A DNA stretch of 64,000 nt from Fibrobacterota bacterium. Lineage in GTDB: Bacteria; Fibrobacterota; Fibrobacteria; UBA5070. A program made the position numbers and the translations under genes. The stretch is from positions 124,001-188,000 of the forward strand of contig JADKBN010000029.1 in assembly GCA_016715065.1 (NCBI GenBank), in the 5' to 3' direction. Position 1 is the stretch's first letter, and every line of letters begins with the position of its first letter. The notes under the pieces were generated by a model. That model worked only from the letters and a program-made list of their open reading frames with translations, had not been told where the DNA came from and ran no database searches. Positions 16,849 through 25,544 of this stretch are shown one piece after another.

Positions 16849-18628
16849 GCTCGGACCGGGCTGCACGAGCCATCAATGCGTCCACCGACTCCCGCGCGGA
16901 CTTGCCCTCGAACAGCACCCCGTGGACCTGTTCGGTCAAAGGCATCTCCACCTTGTGGAGCTTCGCGAGCTCGCGCACACCGGCAACGGTCCGCACGCCT
17001 TCGGCCACCATGGTCATGCCTTGGAGCACTTCCGAGAGGGGCTTGCCCATGCCCACTTGCTCGCCCACGTGGCGGTTGCGACTGTGCTTGGATACGCAGG
17101 TGGTGATGAGATCCCCCATGCCCGCCAATCCAAAGAAGCTCTCGCGGGAACCGCCCATTTTCTCGCCCAGGCGCGACATCTCCACCATGCCACGGGTCAT
17201 CAGGGCGCCTCTGGTGTTGTCGCCCAGGCCAAGCCCATCCAAGATTCCCGACGCGATCGCGATCACGTTTTTCACCGCTCCGCAAAGCTCGACGCCCACA
17301 ACATCGGTGCTGCGGTAGGTGCGGAAGAACGGCGCCAAGAAGAACATGTCCTGCAAGGCGGCGGCCACGGTTTCGTCGGAATTGGCCAGCACCACGGTGG
17401 TGGGCACCTGGCGGGCGACTTCTTCCGCATGCGACGGACCGCTCAGCACCGACACGTTGGCTTCCGTTGCGCCGGGCAGAACGTCCATCACAATTTCTGT
17501 CATGCGCTTGAGGGTTTTTTCCTCGATGCCCTTGATGAAGCTCACCCACTGGCGCGAGGCGACCTCCTTCTCCGAAAGGATCCCCTTGATGGTGTTGCAC
17601 ACCGAGCGCAGGGTATGCGATGGAACGATCATGCAGACCACCGAGGCGCCTTCCAGGGCCTTGGCCATGTCGGAGGTGATCTCGATGGAGTCCAGGATGC
17701 GCACGCCCGGGAGCTTGTCCGGAAGTTCGCGAGTGCGGGTGAGGGTTTCCGCCACCTGCGCGGAGTATTCCCACATGGTCACCTTCAAACCCTTCGCGGC
17801 CAGGATCTGCGCGATGCCGATCCCCCACGAGCCGGCTCCCAGCACCACCACCCGGTCCGGATCCAGTCCGGCCGTCTTGGCGTTCTGCCGGAAGATCTCC
17901 ACGCCTTCCACCCGCACGGCCTCCGGATCTTCCGAGGCGCGCGAACCAAAGCGGTATTCGGTGCCAGCACGCAGACGCTGGATGTTGGCGCGATGCTTCC
18001 ACACCACGAACACGGCCACCGCCCACGAAAGCAAGGTGAGATTGGTGTCGCCGCGCTGGACCAATTCTTGTCCAACACGCATCCACTCGATCTGGTTTTG
18101 CACCGAGGTGGACGCCGCGTATTGGAAGGCATGCACGAAGGTGACGAAGGTGTTGACCAACCCCAGCACGATGGAGGCCAGGATCGAGGCCAACGAGACA
18201 TATCCAGACTTGCGCAAAATCAGGATCCACACCCCGAAAGCGATCAAGGCGGGGATGGGCGAAATGCCCACGAACACGCCCATGGCGGTGAGCACTCCCT
18301 TGCCGCCGCGAAAGCCCGCGAACACGGTGAACGTATGCCCGATGATCGCCGCCACGCCAAACGCCAAGGCTACAGTCTCGTTTGGCTTGCCCCAGAAGTG
18401 GCGGGTCAGGAAGTATCCCAACAGCACCGCCGCCAGTCCTTTGGAAAAGTCGACCAGGGCCACCGGCAGGGCGGGCTTCCAGCCCAGCACGCGGTAGACG
18501 TTGGTGAGGCCCGCGTTCTTGGAGCCGTGCTCGCGGATGTCGATCTTGCCGAACAGACGCGAGACCCAAACGGCGGTGGGAATGGAGCCCAGCAGGTAGC
18601 AAAAAGGAAGGGCGAGCCAGATGTTCAT
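16841..18628 (-). CDS. PlsY-GpsA fusion: glycerol-3-phosphate acyltransferase joined to glycerol-3-phosphate dehydrogenase
   Basis: 595 residues in one open frame. Residues 1-225 are PlsY, the polytopic enzyme that acylates glycerol-3-phosphate from acyl-phosphate. Motif 1 is EHGSKNAGLTNVYRVLGW, motif 2 FAGFRGGKGVLTAMG, and a third around SLASIL. Residues about 226-257 are a charged linker. Residues 258-595 are the NAD(P)-dependent dehydrogenase GpsA that makes glycerol-3-phosphate from dihydroxyacetone phosphate. They include VLGAGSWGIGIAQ (263-274), SVLSGPSHAEE and the catalytic-Lys segment CGAVKNVIAIASGI. Fusion would join supply and use of glycerol-3-phosphate at the membrane. The ATG has GAGG upstream. 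It is the first gene of a seven-gene overlapping operon. Confidence 0.94.
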   Translation of the reverse strand: MNIWLALPFCYLLGSIPTAVWVSRLFGKIDIREHGSKNAGLTNVYRVLGWKPALPVALVDFSKGLAAVLLGYFLTRHFWGKPNETVALAFGVAAIIGHTFTVFAGFRGGKGVLTAMGVFVGISPIPALIAFGVWILILRKSGYVSLASILASIVLGLVNTFVTFVHAFQYAASTSVQNQIEWMRVGQELVQRGDTNLTLLSWAVAVFVVWKHRANIQRLRAGTEYRFGSRASEDPEAVRVEGVEIFRQNAKTAGLDPDRVVVLGAGSWGIGIAQILAAKGLKVTMWEYSAQVAETLTRTRELPDKLPGVRILDSIEITSDMAKALEGASVVCMIVPSHTLRSVCNTIKGILSEKEVASRQWVSFIKGIEEKTLKRMTEIVMDVLPGATEANVSVLSGPSHAEEVARQVPTTVVLANSDETVAAALQDMFFLAPFFRTYRSTDVVGVELCGAVKNVIAIASGILDGLGLGDNTRGALMTRGMVEMSRLGEKMGGSRESFFGLAGMGDLITTCVSKHSRNRHVGEQVGMGKPLSEVLQGMTMVAEGVRTVAGVRELAKLHKVEMPLTEQVHGVLFEGKSARESVDALMARAARSERE

Positions 18629-18840
18629 GAAACCTCGGAACGGTGGTTGGTGCGGAAAAATACGAACGTCCGCCAGGGTTAGCGGCTTCGCTGGGCATTT
18701 TCCGCTGTTGGACCAAGCCTTTCACCGTTCGTGCTGAGGAGGAGGCGCAGCCGACGTCTCGACAACTGCGGTAATTGGGGCTTCGGTTGGTCACCGTAGG
18801 TGACAAGTGCGGGCGGTGAAAGGCCCTTAGGGATTCGGCT

Positions 18841-19264
18841 GCGCCGGGCTTTGTCTGCTGCGCGAGCCTTATCCACTGCGTGGGGCAATCGACACTGCGT
18901 GTCCGGCTTTGCACGGGGCGCCCGTGGGGTGCTCCACTGCGTGGGGCGTTGACTGCGTCAGGCTTTTCCCGGGGCGGCCCGGAGGCCGTTTCACGGGGCT
19001 GCCGCGCCCCGTGACCCGCGGCCAGAGGTACTAACGCCGTACCTCTGGACTCCGGCGCCGGGGGGCTTGGACTTACGCGGCCATGCCGGCTTGCCGGGGC
19101 TGTGGGTGAATGTATGCCGTGGCATTGGGCCAAAGGCATCAGGGACGCGATCGACATCCTCATGGGCGCTGGCCGCTCCAATAACCAAGCCCCCCGGACC
19201 CCCACGTCCCGTTTGATTGCCGATTCCCCGGCGCTGCTGTGCTGGCCGGGTGTGGGCCGGTGGG
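18841..19264. repeat. Left copy of a long direct repeat flanking the AAA-ATPase/nuclease gene
   Basis: About 420 bp of non-coding sequence sharing long near-identical blocks, in the same order and orientation, with 21074-21443. Examples are GCGCCGGGCTTTGTCTGCTG, GACACTGCGTGTCCGGCTTT, GGGGGGCTTGGACTTACGCG and GGCCGGGTGTGGGCCGG. The copies differ by indels: this one has an extra GTGGGG-rich stretch around 18925-19000. The whole 18629-19281 interval between the PlsY-GpsA start and the nuclease-like gene end has no gene. The copy ends 18 bases past the stop of that gene. Confidence 0.8.
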
Positions 19265-19281
19265 TTGGAGGCAGGGGGCTG

Positions 19282-21015
19282 CTACCCCTCCCCACCGGCT
19301 TCCAAATCAAACCAGCGAAACCCCTGGTTTCCCACCGTCATGCACACGGCCGTGCGCACCTGGTATTGCGGAAATTGGGCCAGGGTGTCGCGCTTGTAAC
19401 CTTCCGCCTGTGCCACGGCTTGAGGATCCGGCACAGTGAAGTCGGAGGGAGTCTTGCCCGACGAATTCGGGAAGTGCTTGAACTCCACGATCCACTTCTG
19501 GTTTCGGTATTCGGTTTCCGGTCGGCCCAGCATCTCCCAATCGGCGCGACCCGAGGCGTGGTTCACCTCGATCCCGAAGCTGAAATCCAAAAGGAGGTAT
19601 CGGGTGCACAATTCGAAAAATGTCGTGCGGATGAAATTCTCGTTGATCTTGTCGAAGGCCTGCGCGGGGATCTGTCCCATGTAGACCTTCCAGAAACCGC
19701 CGAACAATCTGCCCAGATCCAGGTCTTGACGGAAATCGGCAAAGTAGCCGTCGTATCCCCGCGAGACTTCGATGCGCGCCAACTGGCTGTAGTAGTCGGC
19801 GAAGATCGACGCCAAGGTCTGGTTGGGGAAGGCCAGGTAGCGCCGATCCTTGACCGTGAGCATTCCCAGGAAAAACAGGCTCATCGCGAAGTGCTCGCGC
19901 TGGAAGAATCGCGACATGTTGAATTTGTCGCGCAATTGCCGGGCATCGTAGGCCAGTCCGTCGCCCCGCAGCAGGTCCTGCATCAGATCCAACGGTGTTC
20001 CGCTGCCAAACCCCAATCGCTCGATCCACGAAACGTCGGTCTTCACGTTGGGGTCGACCATGTCCTCTGGGTAGGCCTTGCGCAAGGCGAAGGTCTTGAG
20101 GAAATAGGTCAGGATCGTGGAGTTGTAGAGCGTCTCCTCCGTGTCCGGAAGAAACTTGTAGCCGTTGTACCAGCTTCGCACCAGTTCACGGGTGGAATCG
20201 AACGAGGCGCGATCCATCGCATAGTCTTCGTAGACTTGTCCCAGGTATCGATCCACCTCGGCTTGGGTGAATCCGAGCATCCCGTGGAGCTCGGGCGCCA
20301 ACGTCACGATCTCGGCGATGTTGAAGCCGCTGGTGAGATCGTCCATGGTGATGGGCAGCACACCCGTGATGAACACCTTGCCGATCGCCCGACTTTCGCA
20401 TCCCGCCTTCACCACCTTGAAGAAGGTTCGGAAGAAACTGTCACCTGTTGTCAGATTCTGGTACAGGTCGTCGCGACCGGAGGTCACGTACTGGTTGGAA
20501 AAGTTGTCGTATTCGTCGATGATCAGGTAGATGGGTGGAACGCCAGGTTTGGCCGCTTGCGCGAGGATCCTGGAAAAATTGTCGGAGACGGATTTGGATT
20601 CGTCGATGACCAGGTTTCCGAGATGTCCCGCGTATTTCTCGCAGAAAGGCTGCAGGGCCGCGTGGCAGATGGTCCGAAAGCTTTGCTCCAACGCTGGAAG
20701 CTGGTCGCTGACCTGCACCTGGGAAAAATTGAATCGCAGCACCATGAACTTGTTCTGCAAGCCTGTCGGGTCGCGCCCGATGTCCAGACCGCCGAACAGC
20801 TCCTGGAAGCGCTCCTTGCGCAGAATGTCGTAGTAGCACTCCAGCGTGCTGCACCAAAGTGTTTTCCCGAACCGCCGAGGCCGCAAGAACACGGGGACCT
20901 GGAAATTTTCCAACTCTCGGATGTAGGCGGTTTTGTCCACGAAGGAGTATCCCTCTTCGTGGATCTGCTCGAAGTTGGCCACCGCGTACGGGAGTTTTCT
21001 CGGTTTGCGAGTCAT
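19282..21015 (-). CDS. AAA-ATPase-like protein with PD-(D/E)XK nuclease-like C-terminus
   Basis: 577 residues, of the AAA-ATPase_like (PF09820) plus PDDEXK_9-type architecture, common as multicopy genes in Bacteroidetes, Fibrobacteres and anaerobes. Function is not established. The N-terminal start KLPYAVANFEQIHEEGYSFVDKT is typical. The degenerate P-loop RPRRFGKT lies at 45-52 and Walker B (YLIIDEYDN) with the DE pair at 167-168. The C-terminal nuclease-like core shows GRAD (D492) and VEFKHF (E511, K513), so its catalytic triad looks intact. No good ribosome site precedes the ATG. The gene is isolated and flanked by direct repeats of about 400 bp, which suggests that the repeats and gene travel or duplicate together. 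Confidence 0.88.
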   Translation of the reverse strand: MTRKPRKLPYAVANFEQIHEEGYSFVDKTAYIRELENFQVPVFLRPRRFGKTLWCSTLECYYDILRKERFQELFGGLDIGRDPTGLQNKFMVLRFNFSQVQVSDQLPALEQSFRTICHAALQPFCEKYAGHLGNLVIDESKSVSDNFSRILAQAAKPGVPPIYLIIDEYDNFSNQYVTSGRDDLYQNLTTGDSFFRTFFKVVKAGCESRAIGKVFITGVLPITMDDLTSGFNIAEIVTLAPELHGMLGFTQAEVDRYLGQVYEDYAMDRASFDSTRELVRSWYNGYKFLPDTEETLYNSTILTYFLKTFALRKAYPEDMVDPNVKTDVSWIERLGFGSGTPLDLMQDLLRGDGLAYDARQLRDKFNMSRFFQREHFAMSLFFLGMLTVKDRRYLAFPNQTLASIFADYYSQLARIEVSRGYDGYFADFRQDLDLGRLFGGFWKVYMGQIPAQAFDKINENFIRTTFFELCTRYLLLDFSFGIEVNHASGRADWEMLGRPETEYRNQKWIVEFKHFPNSSGKTPSDFTVPDPQAVAQAEGYKRDTLAQFPQYQVRTAVCMTVGNQGFRWFDLEAGGEG

Positions 21016-21073
21016 GTGGATAGAATGTAGAACCCGCCCCTTGGCAACGGCTGCGCCGGGCGTTCTTCGGCTG

Positions 21074-21443
21074 GCGCCGGGCTTTGTCTGCTGCGCGAGC
21101 TTTGTCCACTGCGTGGGGCGATCGACACTGCGTGTCCGGCTTTGCACGGGTCCGCCGGGACCCGTGACCGCGGCCAGAGGGGCCTCGCTGCCCCTCTGGA
21201 CTCCAGCGCCGGGGGGCTTGGACTTACGCGGCCATGCCAGCTTGCCGGGGCTGTGGGTGGTGCGGATCTTGAGGCAGGGTAGCTAGGACATCAGGGTCGC
21301 GATCGGCATCCTCATGGCCACTGGCCGCTCCAATACCCAAGCCCCCCGGACCCCCTCGGCCCGTTTGATTGCCGGCTTTGTCCGCGGCATTTGATTGCCG
21401 GTTCTCCGGCGCCTCTTCGCTGGCCGGGTGTGGGCCGGCGGGC
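21074..21443. repeat. Right copy of the long direct repeat flanking the AAA-ATPase/nuclease gene
   Basis: About 370 bp matching 18841-19264 block by block in the same orientation, starting 59 bases upstream of the nuclease-like gene. It lacks the GTGGGG-rich insertion of the left copy. It carries its own small inverted repeats, such as CAGAGGGGCC / GGGGCCTC-like arms around 21175-21200. The interval 21016-21542 holds no gene: it consists of this repeat and the palindrome at 21456-21521. Confidence 0.8.
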
Positions 21444-21455
21444 TGGCACGAATTG

Positions 21456-21521
21456 GATCCATCACGTAGGGGCGATTCATGAATCGCCCCTACTATGGGA
21501 TTCGCACCTACGTGATGGATC
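21456..21521. repeat. Compound palindrome downstream of der
   Basis: Two nested symmetries are exact. Outer 15-bp arms run GATCCATCACGTAGG (21456-21470) and CCTACGTGATGGATC (21507-21521). An inner 26-bp perfect palindrome covers 21467-21492 around the centre TTCATGAA. There is no T-run. The element lies 22 bases after the der stop. It resembles short intergenic palindromic elements that occur in many copies in bacterial genomes; only one copy is present here. Confidence 0.75.
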
Positions 21522-21542
21522 GCACAACCGGACCGATCGCCT

Positions 21543-22928
21543 TTACGCCTCCGGCGCACTCTCCGGCACATCGCCGCCGAAGCGCGCCAGGTCTTCGTCC
21601 GTGCGCAGTTCCAGCTTCTTGCGGAAGCTGATGCGCAGCGGGATGCCTGCCAAACCGAAGCGGTCGATCGCGCGTGAGCGCAAGAACCGGCGGTAGGATT
21701 CGGCGACAAGATCTGGCGAGTCGGTTTCGAAGGCCAGCATGGGCGGGTTCACGTGCACCTGACAGCAACGCGTCAGGATGACGGGGCGACCATGGGCGTA
21801 GGGAGGCGAGTGGGCGTCCAAGCATTCCTTGAAGTACGCGATCACGTTTTCGCGACCCAGGATCTTCATGCTGGCTTCGCGGACCGCGAGAACCGATTCC
21901 AACAACCGAGGCACACGCTGGCCGGTCAAACCGGAGAACGCGACCATCGGGGTTTCCGCCAAGGCAGGGATACGCTGACGCATTCCCTTGCACAGGATGT
22001 CGAAAGTCTTGTGGTCTTTTTCCAGCGCGTCCCACTTGGAGATCGCGACCACAAGACCCTTGCCCGCTTCTTCGACCTGGCGCAAAATGCGCAGGTCCTG
22101 CTCGGGAAGGCCTTCTTCGAGGCTGTCCACCAGCAAGATCACCACGTCCGAGCGACGGATGGATTCCAGCGAACGCATGTTGCTGTAGTATTCCACATCG
22201 TCGTTGACGCGCGCCTTCTTGCGAAGGCCTGCAGTATCTGTCACCTGGAAATGATGGCCCTGCCAGATGAATTCCGCGTCGATGGAATCGCGGGTGGTGC
22301 CCGGGACCGGCGAAACGATCATGCGGTCTTCGCCCAACAGGCGATTGACCAAGGTGCTCTTGCCCGCGTTGGGGCGGCCCAGGATGGCGATGCGAAGCTT
22401 CTCATCCGGAACGTACTTGCCACGCGAGGCAGGAATCAGACGCCTGAGGATCTCGCACAAACCATCCAGGCCGTAGCCCGCGGTGGCGGAAACCGGAGCG
22501 GCCGGACCCATGCCCAGTTTCATCCACTCCCCGATCGCTTCGCGATCCTGGGGACGCTCGGCCTTGTTGGCGATGAGCTGGACGGTCTTTCCCTTGCGCT
22601 GGACCGCACGGGCCAGCTGGATGTCGTCGTAGGTGATTCCGGTGCGTGCGTCAATCATGAACAGCACGACATCGGCGGCATCGAGTGCCAAGTCAATTTG
22701 TTTTCGAACCTGATCAGCCAACGGATCCAGGGATTCGTCGATGAAGCCACCCGTGTCGACCAGATCGACCCGGCGCCCATCGAACTCCCATTCACGGAAG
22801 TGTCGGTCCCGCGTTACACCCGGACGATCGTGGACCACCGCGACGCGATGGCCCAAGAGCCGATTGAACAAGGACGATTTTCCGACGTTGGCCCGGCCGA
22901 CGATCGCGATGCAAGGTCGTTGGGTCAC
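21543..22928 (-). CDS. der: Ribosome-assembly GTPase Der (EngA)
   Basis: 461 residues with the two tandem GTPase domains unique to Der, which acts in 50S ribosome maturation. Domain 1 has GRANVGKSS, DTGGF and, as its base-specificity motif, NKAE in place of the common NKxD. Domain 2 has GRPNAGKST, DTAGL and SKWD. A KH-like C-terminal domain follows (VILTRCCQVHVNPPMLAFE). The start was set at GTG 22928 (VTQRPCIAIVGRANVG); TTG at 22937 is an alternative, and neither has a clear ribosome site. It appears to be a single-gene unit bounded by repeat elements on both sides. Confidence 0.95.
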   Translation of the reverse strand: MTQRPCIAIVGRANVGKSSLFNRLLGHRVAVVHDRPGVTRDRHFREWEFDGRRVDLVDTGGFIDESLDPLADQVRKQIDLALDAADVVLFMIDARTGITYDDIQLARAVQRKGKTVQLIANKAERPQDREAIGEWMKLGMGPAAPVSATAGYGLDGLCEILRRLIPASRGKYVPDEKLRIAILGRPNAGKSTLVNRLLGEDRMIVSPVPGTTRDSIDAEFIWQGHHFQVTDTAGLRKKARVNDDVEYYSNMRSLESIRRSDVVILLVDSLEEGLPEQDLRILRQVEEAGKGLVVAISKWDALEKDHKTFDILCKGMRQRIPALAETPMVAFSGLTGQRVPRLLESVLAVREASMKILGRENVIAYFKECLDAHSPPYAHGRPVILTRCCQVHVNPPMLAFETDSPDLVAESYRRFLRSRAIDRFGLAGIPLRISFRKKLELRTDEDLARFGGDVPESAPEA

Positions 22929-22991
22929 GGAGGCCAATCTAGTAATTCAAACCGCTCAGGGGCGGAGAAAAAACCCACACGGCACTACTTT

Positions 22992-23118
22992 CCACCGCTC
23001 ATCCTGAGGAGCGAAGCGTCTCGAAGGGTGGGCGGTGGTTGTCGATCCACAGGAGCGCTAACCATTGAGCCGTCGCCCTTCGAGACGCGGCAGAGCCGCT
23101 CCTCAGGACGAGCGGCCA
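22992..23118. repeat. Interspersed palindromic repeat, copy 1
   Basis: Imperfect inverted repeat of about 125 bp. The left arm contains CCTGAGGAGCGAAGCG and TCTCGAAGGG. The right arm contains CCCTTCGAGACGCGG and CGCTCCTCAGGACGAGCGG. Between the arms is a unique spacer. The same arms occur at 27697-27848, 47646-47790 and 63933-64000, always between genes. Confidence 0.85.
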
Positions 23119-23151
23119 CCGGTCAATTCAGCACATTCCCCAAAAACAATT

Positions 23152-23961
23152 TCAGGGCTCGAAATTCCCGATCACGTGCACAGAAAGGCCCGTGGACACG
23201 AAGGAATTTCGCCCGGCCAGGACGGTGGGAACCTTTAGGTCCAAGCGCCAGTCCTCGTCCAATTCCAAGATCGCACCTGGCAACACCTGCAACGACGCCC
23301 AATCAGAGCCCTTCGACTTGCCGTCCTGCTGGGTCAAGCCTTTGCGGCTGTAGGAAAAGCCCAACTGAGGAGCAACTCCGCCTTCCAGCTGAATCCCGCC
23401 GTTGACCACTGCGACCTGTCGGTCGCCCGGCTTGAAGCCTTGCGCATTTTCCGGCGTGACACCCCAGGTGGCAAATCCGTCCACCCAAGCGTTGGCCTTG
23501 CGGTATCCGCCCCAGACGCCGCCGAAAAAGCCCCAGTCGGGATCGAAACCCACCACCTTGGCATGCCCCAGCGGGAAATCGAACCCCGCGATCAGGCCAA
23601 AAGGATACTTCATGATGCCAATCTTTGCGGCCAAGGTCACGCGATCAAAACCCGCATAGGATTCTTTCTCCCGGCCCTCCAGGAGGGCCCAATCCTTGTC
23701 GCGAAAGATCCATGGCATGGAAACTTCCAGGTCGGAATTTTCCGACATCCCGTATTTGATGGTGGCTTCCATGGAGGTGGAGGTCGGGAGTGTGGGAACT
23801 TCGGCATCCTGGAAATCGCCGTTGTTGTCGGCGACCAAATACGTCCCTTGCATATGAAGGCGCATTCCACCTTCGTAGGACTGCGCCGACAGAAGTGGTT
23901 TTTCGTCCACGGCAAAAACGGACAACGGGAGGAGAGCGATCGCGACCAGATTCCTACGCAT
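23152..23961 (-). CDS. Outer-membrane beta-barrel-like exported protein
   Basis: 269 residues. A signal peptide (MRRNLVAIALLPLSVFA) precedes a protein made of alternating hydrophobic residues with many Gly and aromatics (LGFSYSRKGL, FFGGVWGGYRKANAWVDGFATWG). This pattern fits a transmembrane beta-barrel of about 10-12 strands, reminiscent of the MetA-pathway/transporter barrel group. The ATG is chosen from the signal peptide, and the ribosome site is weak. Substrate and function are unknown. It stands between der and the flavodoxin gene on the same strand without overlaps, so it may be transcribed alone. Confidence 0.7.
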   Translation of the reverse strand: MRRNLVAIALLPLSVFAVDEKPLLSAQSYEGGMRLHMQGTYLVADNNGDFQDAEVPTLPTSTSMEATIKYGMSENSDLEVSMPWIFRDKDWALLEGREKESYAGFDRVTLAAKIGIMKYPFGLIAGFDFPLGHAKVVGFDPDWGFFGGVWGGYRKANAWVDGFATWGVTPENAQGFKPGDRQVAVVNGGIQLEGGVAPQLGFSYSRKGLTQQDGKSKGSDWASLQVLPGAILELDEDWRLDLKVPTVLAGRNSFVSTGLSVHVIGNFEP

Positions 23962-24026
23962 AGTCAGGGAACGATACAAACCAACCAGGGCAGGCAACAA
24001 CCCCGACTTGGCCTTAACCGACAAGT

Positions 24027-24473
24027 TCAGGCGAAGTGGCCCACGAGATCGTTGGCCCATTTTTGAACAACAGGTCGCAATCCATACACCGAGCCATCAC
24101 CCCGAAAGGAAGGCCCCAGCAAGGTCGCACCGCGCTCCACCAACTCATGCTCCAGATCGTCCACCGCCTGGCAATAGTGCGGGTATGCACGAGAACCGGC
24201 TCCAAACACCCCCACTCGGATCCCATCCAATCGCAAGCCGCCCCACCGGTGCATGAACTCGCGGAAATCCTTCTGGATGCAACCATCCTCCCAGGTGGAG
24301 CACCCGAAAAAAATCAGCGGAAAATGCAGGAGTTCCACCACCTTCGCCCTTCGCGCATTGCGCACCACGGTGGGGATTCCGGCATCGGCCAATCCACTTT
24401 TCACGGACAGCGCGAGGATCCGGGTGCTCCCGGTGGTGCTGCCGAAAACCAGCAAGCCTTTGTGATTTTCCAT
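24027..24473 (-). CDS. Flavodoxin
   Basis: 148 residues, the length of short-chain flavodoxins. These FMN proteins carry single electrons between reductases and enzymes such as IspG, IspH or pyruvate:flavodoxin oxidoreductase. The FMN phosphate loop GSTTGSTRILA follows the first strand. The second FMN loop is FFGCSTWEDGCIQKDFREFM, and GVFGAGSRAYPHYCQAVDDL forms the later loop. The ATG follows the end of an open frame to 24509. The next upstream gene on this strand is ispH, which needs an electron donor of this kind, but the 113-bp gap leaves cotranscription uncertain. Confidence 0.87.
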   Translation of the reverse strand: MENHKGLLVFGSTTGSTRILALSVKSGLADAGIPTVVRNARRAKVVELLHFPLIFFGCSTWEDGCIQKDFREFMHRWGGLRLDGIRVGVFGAGSRAYPHYCQAVDDLEHELVERGATLLGPSFRGDGSVYGLRPVVQKWANDLVGHFA

Positions 24474-24586
24474 ACATTGGAAGATCCGACACAATGGTCG
24501 CCGTGGCAATAGCCGCGCTGTTTCGTTGGAGGATCACCGGATCCGCCACAATACGGTTGGTCAGAATTTGTCGGTCGCGATGCCCT

Positions 24587-25516
24587 TCAGGCGAGTTCTT
24601 TGGGCAGTGGGAAATGGACGTTTTCCTCCACTCCCGCCCAGGTTTCCACCGACGTGCCGGGATGGAGTTCCTGGATGCGCTCCACCACCCCCTGGACGAT
24701 GGATTCGGGTGCGGAGGCCCCGGAAGTGATTCCGATCGTAACCGCCTCGCGAACCCAGGCAGGATCGACCTCGTCGGCGGAATCCAACAGGTAGCTCGGA
24801 ATGCCGAGCTTTTCGCCCAACTCCCGGAGCCGGTTGGTGTTGGAGCTGGAGCGCGACCCGATCACCAGGAGCACATCCACGTGTTCGGCCATCTGGCGCA
24901 CGGCGGTCTGGCGGTTGGTTGTGGCATAGCAAAGATCGCCGCGTGCGGGACCCTTGATGCGAGGGAACCGCTTGTGAAGTTCATCGATGATCTCGCGGGT
25001 CTCGTCGACGGAAAGGGTGGTCTGGGTGGTGTAGGCCAAATCGGTGTCATCGGCCAACGTCAAGGCGTGCACGTCCTCCACCGAACCCACCAGCACCACT
25101 CCCCCGTCCGGGAGCTGCCCCATGGTGCCCACCACTTCGGGGTGCCCGCGATGCCCGATCAGGATCACGCAATGACCCTGTCCCGCGTGACGCTTGACGG
25201 AAGTGTGCACCTTCTTGACCAGCGGACAGGCTGCGTCGATCACGGTCAGGGATCGAGCTTCCGCCTCGCGAAACACGCCGTCGGACACACCGTGTGCGGA
25301 GAAGATCACCGGGGCCCCAACCGGAACCTGCGCGAGTTCTTCCACGAACACCGCGCCTTGGTCGCGCAATTGTGCCACCACATGGCGGTTGTGCACGATC
25401 TCATGGCGCACATAGACCGGAGCTCCGAACTTGGTCAGCGCTTTTTCGACGATTTCGATGGCGCGCTCCACTCCCGCGCAAAACCCGCGCGGTGCGGCCA
25501 GGACGATTTTTTTCAT
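24587..25516 (-). CDS. ispH: 4-hydroxy-3-methylbut-2-enyl diphosphate reductase
   Basis: 309 residues. Iron-sulphur enzyme of the last step of the MEP pathway, giving IPP and DMAPP for quinone side chains and undecaprenyl carriers. The three cluster cysteines are in their usual contexts: PRGFCAGVERAI near residue 12, DAACPLVKKVH near 95 and GDLCYATTNRQTAV near 195. The SNTNRLRELG and TSGASAPESIVQ substrate-binding segments are intact. The ATG at 25516 gives the standard N-terminus; no strong ribosome site is seen. It ends 113 bases before the flavodoxin gene and begins 28 bases after the HAD/UbiB-like gene. Confidence 0.96.
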   Translation of the reverse strand: MKKIVLAAPRGFCAGVERAIEIVEKALTKFGAPVYVRHEIVHNRHVVAQLRDQGAVFVEELAQVPVGAPVIFSAHGVSDGVFREAEARSLTVIDAACPLVKKVHTSVKRHAGQGHCVILIGHRGHPEVVGTMGQLPDGGVVLVGSVEDVHALTLADDTDLAYTTQTTLSVDETREIIDELHKRFPRIKGPARGDLCYATTNRQTAVRQMAEHVDVLLVIGSRSSSNTNRLRELGEKLGIPSYLLDSADEVDPAWVREAVTIGITSGASAPESIVQGVVERIQELHPGTSVETWAGVEENVHFPLPKELA

Positions 25517-25544
25517 TGGACAGGCAACGTACAAACCGAAGCGG

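Noticed and set aside
18629..19281. A CRISPR array in the repetitive region
   Set aside because: The repeats are two long direct copies with irregular inner blocks, not short repeats with regular spacers.
16845..19310. Long minus-strand frame of 821 codons over the PlsY-GpsA gene
   Set aside because: It lies in another frame of the same strand as a gene with clear motifs, and its translation is rich in Arg, Gly and Pro, as expected for an out-of-frame reading of GC-rich DNA.
19102..21030. Plus-strand frame of 642 codons opposite the AAA-ATPase/nuclease gene
   Set aside because: Antisense to a gene with recognisable domains, and it runs through the repeat.
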